A stretch of DNA of 64,000 nt, from assembly GCF_022399565.1 (NCBI RefSeq), contig NZ_JAJTUT010000003.1, positions 558,001 through 622,000 of the forward strand, written 5' to 3'. Under the pieces are notes generated by a model. It was given only the letters and a program-made list of their open reading frames with translations. It was not told the DNA's origin and did no database searches. The stretch comes from Flavobacterium algicola (GTDB lineage: Bacteria; Bacteroidota; Bacteroidia; Flavobacteriales; Flavobacteriaceae). The position numbers and the translations under genes were made by a program. Of the stretch, positions 63,767 to 64,000 are shown one piece after another (the first letter of the stretch is position 1; the number at the start of each line of letters is the position of its first letter).

Positions 63767-64000
63767 TTAGAATTCTTCTGTTACATCAATATCTGGATTG
63801 TTACGTTTTGCTTTTAGCTTTTCCTTGATAATAATTTCTCGGTGCTTCGCTGTTCCCATCAAACCAATCATCATAATGATAGCAGTCAAAAGGATTACTT
63901 GTATAATTAGAGACTTGTTTACAAACGGCAATACGCTATCTGGAGCGATAGAAAGGAATAATAATATGGTTATTAAACCTCGTGGAGCAACAAACAAAAG
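63767..64000 (-). CDS. Cation:proton antiporter, C-terminal end (cut by window edge)
   Basis: Frame is open to the right edge; about the last 77 codons are seen. Reads FVAPRGLITILLFLSI, a hydrophobic helix IIQVILLTAIIMMIGLMG and a charged tail ending DVTEEF. The APRGL motif in the last helices is typical of Na+/H+ or K+/H+ antiporters. Rest of the gene lies outside the window. Confidence 0.7.
   Translation of the reverse strand, partial: LLFVAPRGLITILLFLSIAPDSVLPFVNKSLIIQVILLTAIIMMIGLMGTAKHREIIIKEKLKAKRNNPDIDVTEEF

Overview
The window looks like a chromosomal segment of a Flavobacterium-type bacterium (Bacteroidota). The DNA is A+T rich, several promoters carry the Bacteroidota TAnnTTTG -7 element, and the gene set is typical of that group (RlmD with DUF6452/DUF6048 partners, secreted DUF2911 and DUF1684 proteins, many lipoproteins with an SC lipobox). 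Shine-Dalgarno sequences are weak, so most starts below were chosen from protein N-termini.

Layout. (1) 1-5200: a xylan/hemicellulose cluster on the + strand: a GH43 tail, a secreted sugar isomerase/epimerase-like protein, a ThuA-domain protein, an SMP-30/gluconolactonase-like lipoprotein and a GH10 xylanase lipoprotein. (2) 5340-10320: an accessory insert with a two-gene SIR2 + HerA antiphage module, followed by a 257-bp tandem repeat array. (3) 10320-15390: housekeeping genes: a tRNA-Arg(ACG) with its promoter and terminator, a 47-codon gene, DUF1684, TatD, TcdA, a HAD hydrolase and DUF2911. (4) 15440-41280: a large nitrate/nitrite assimilation region: siroheme synthesis (SUMT), a rubredoxin/NirA-like protein, a fused nitrate reductase, a chlorite dismutase, an NrtABCD-type ABC importer with an outer-membrane barrel, an FNR-like regulator, NarK, a NarX/NarL-like two-component pair, DUF4202, NirD and NirB. 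(5) 41600-64000: mostly housekeeping: aldo/keto reductase, DEAD-box helicase, RlmD, a Bor-like lipoprotein, an uncharacterised lipoprotein/PEBP/YHYH operon, a glutaredoxin-glutaredoxin-thioredoxin reductase fusion, FKBP isomerase, CysE/CysM, an Smr protein, a cysteine desulfurase and the tail of a cation:proton antiporter.

How the nitrate region works. The outer-membrane barrel plus NrtABCD, and NarK, would import nitrate/nitrite. The fused reductase reduces nitrate to nitrite. NirBD reduces nitrite to ammonium with siroheme from the SUMT gene. Chlorite dismutase would remove chlorite formed if chlorate enters the reductase. Seven promoter regions in this area share a dyad, A(A/C)GTA-N4-TAC(G/T)T, with the 5-4-5 geometry of Crp/Fnr-family sites. 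One copy lies before the FNR-like gene itself, so that protein is the best candidate regulator. A NarL-type regulator is also encoded and cannot be excluded.

Most notable: the shared regulatory dyad, the 257-bp repeats beside the defence module, a tRNA-Arg with A19-U56 in place of the near-universal G19-C56 pair, an in-frame TAG right after a plausible N-terminus at 55146-55181, and the lipoprotein/PEBP/YHYH operon.
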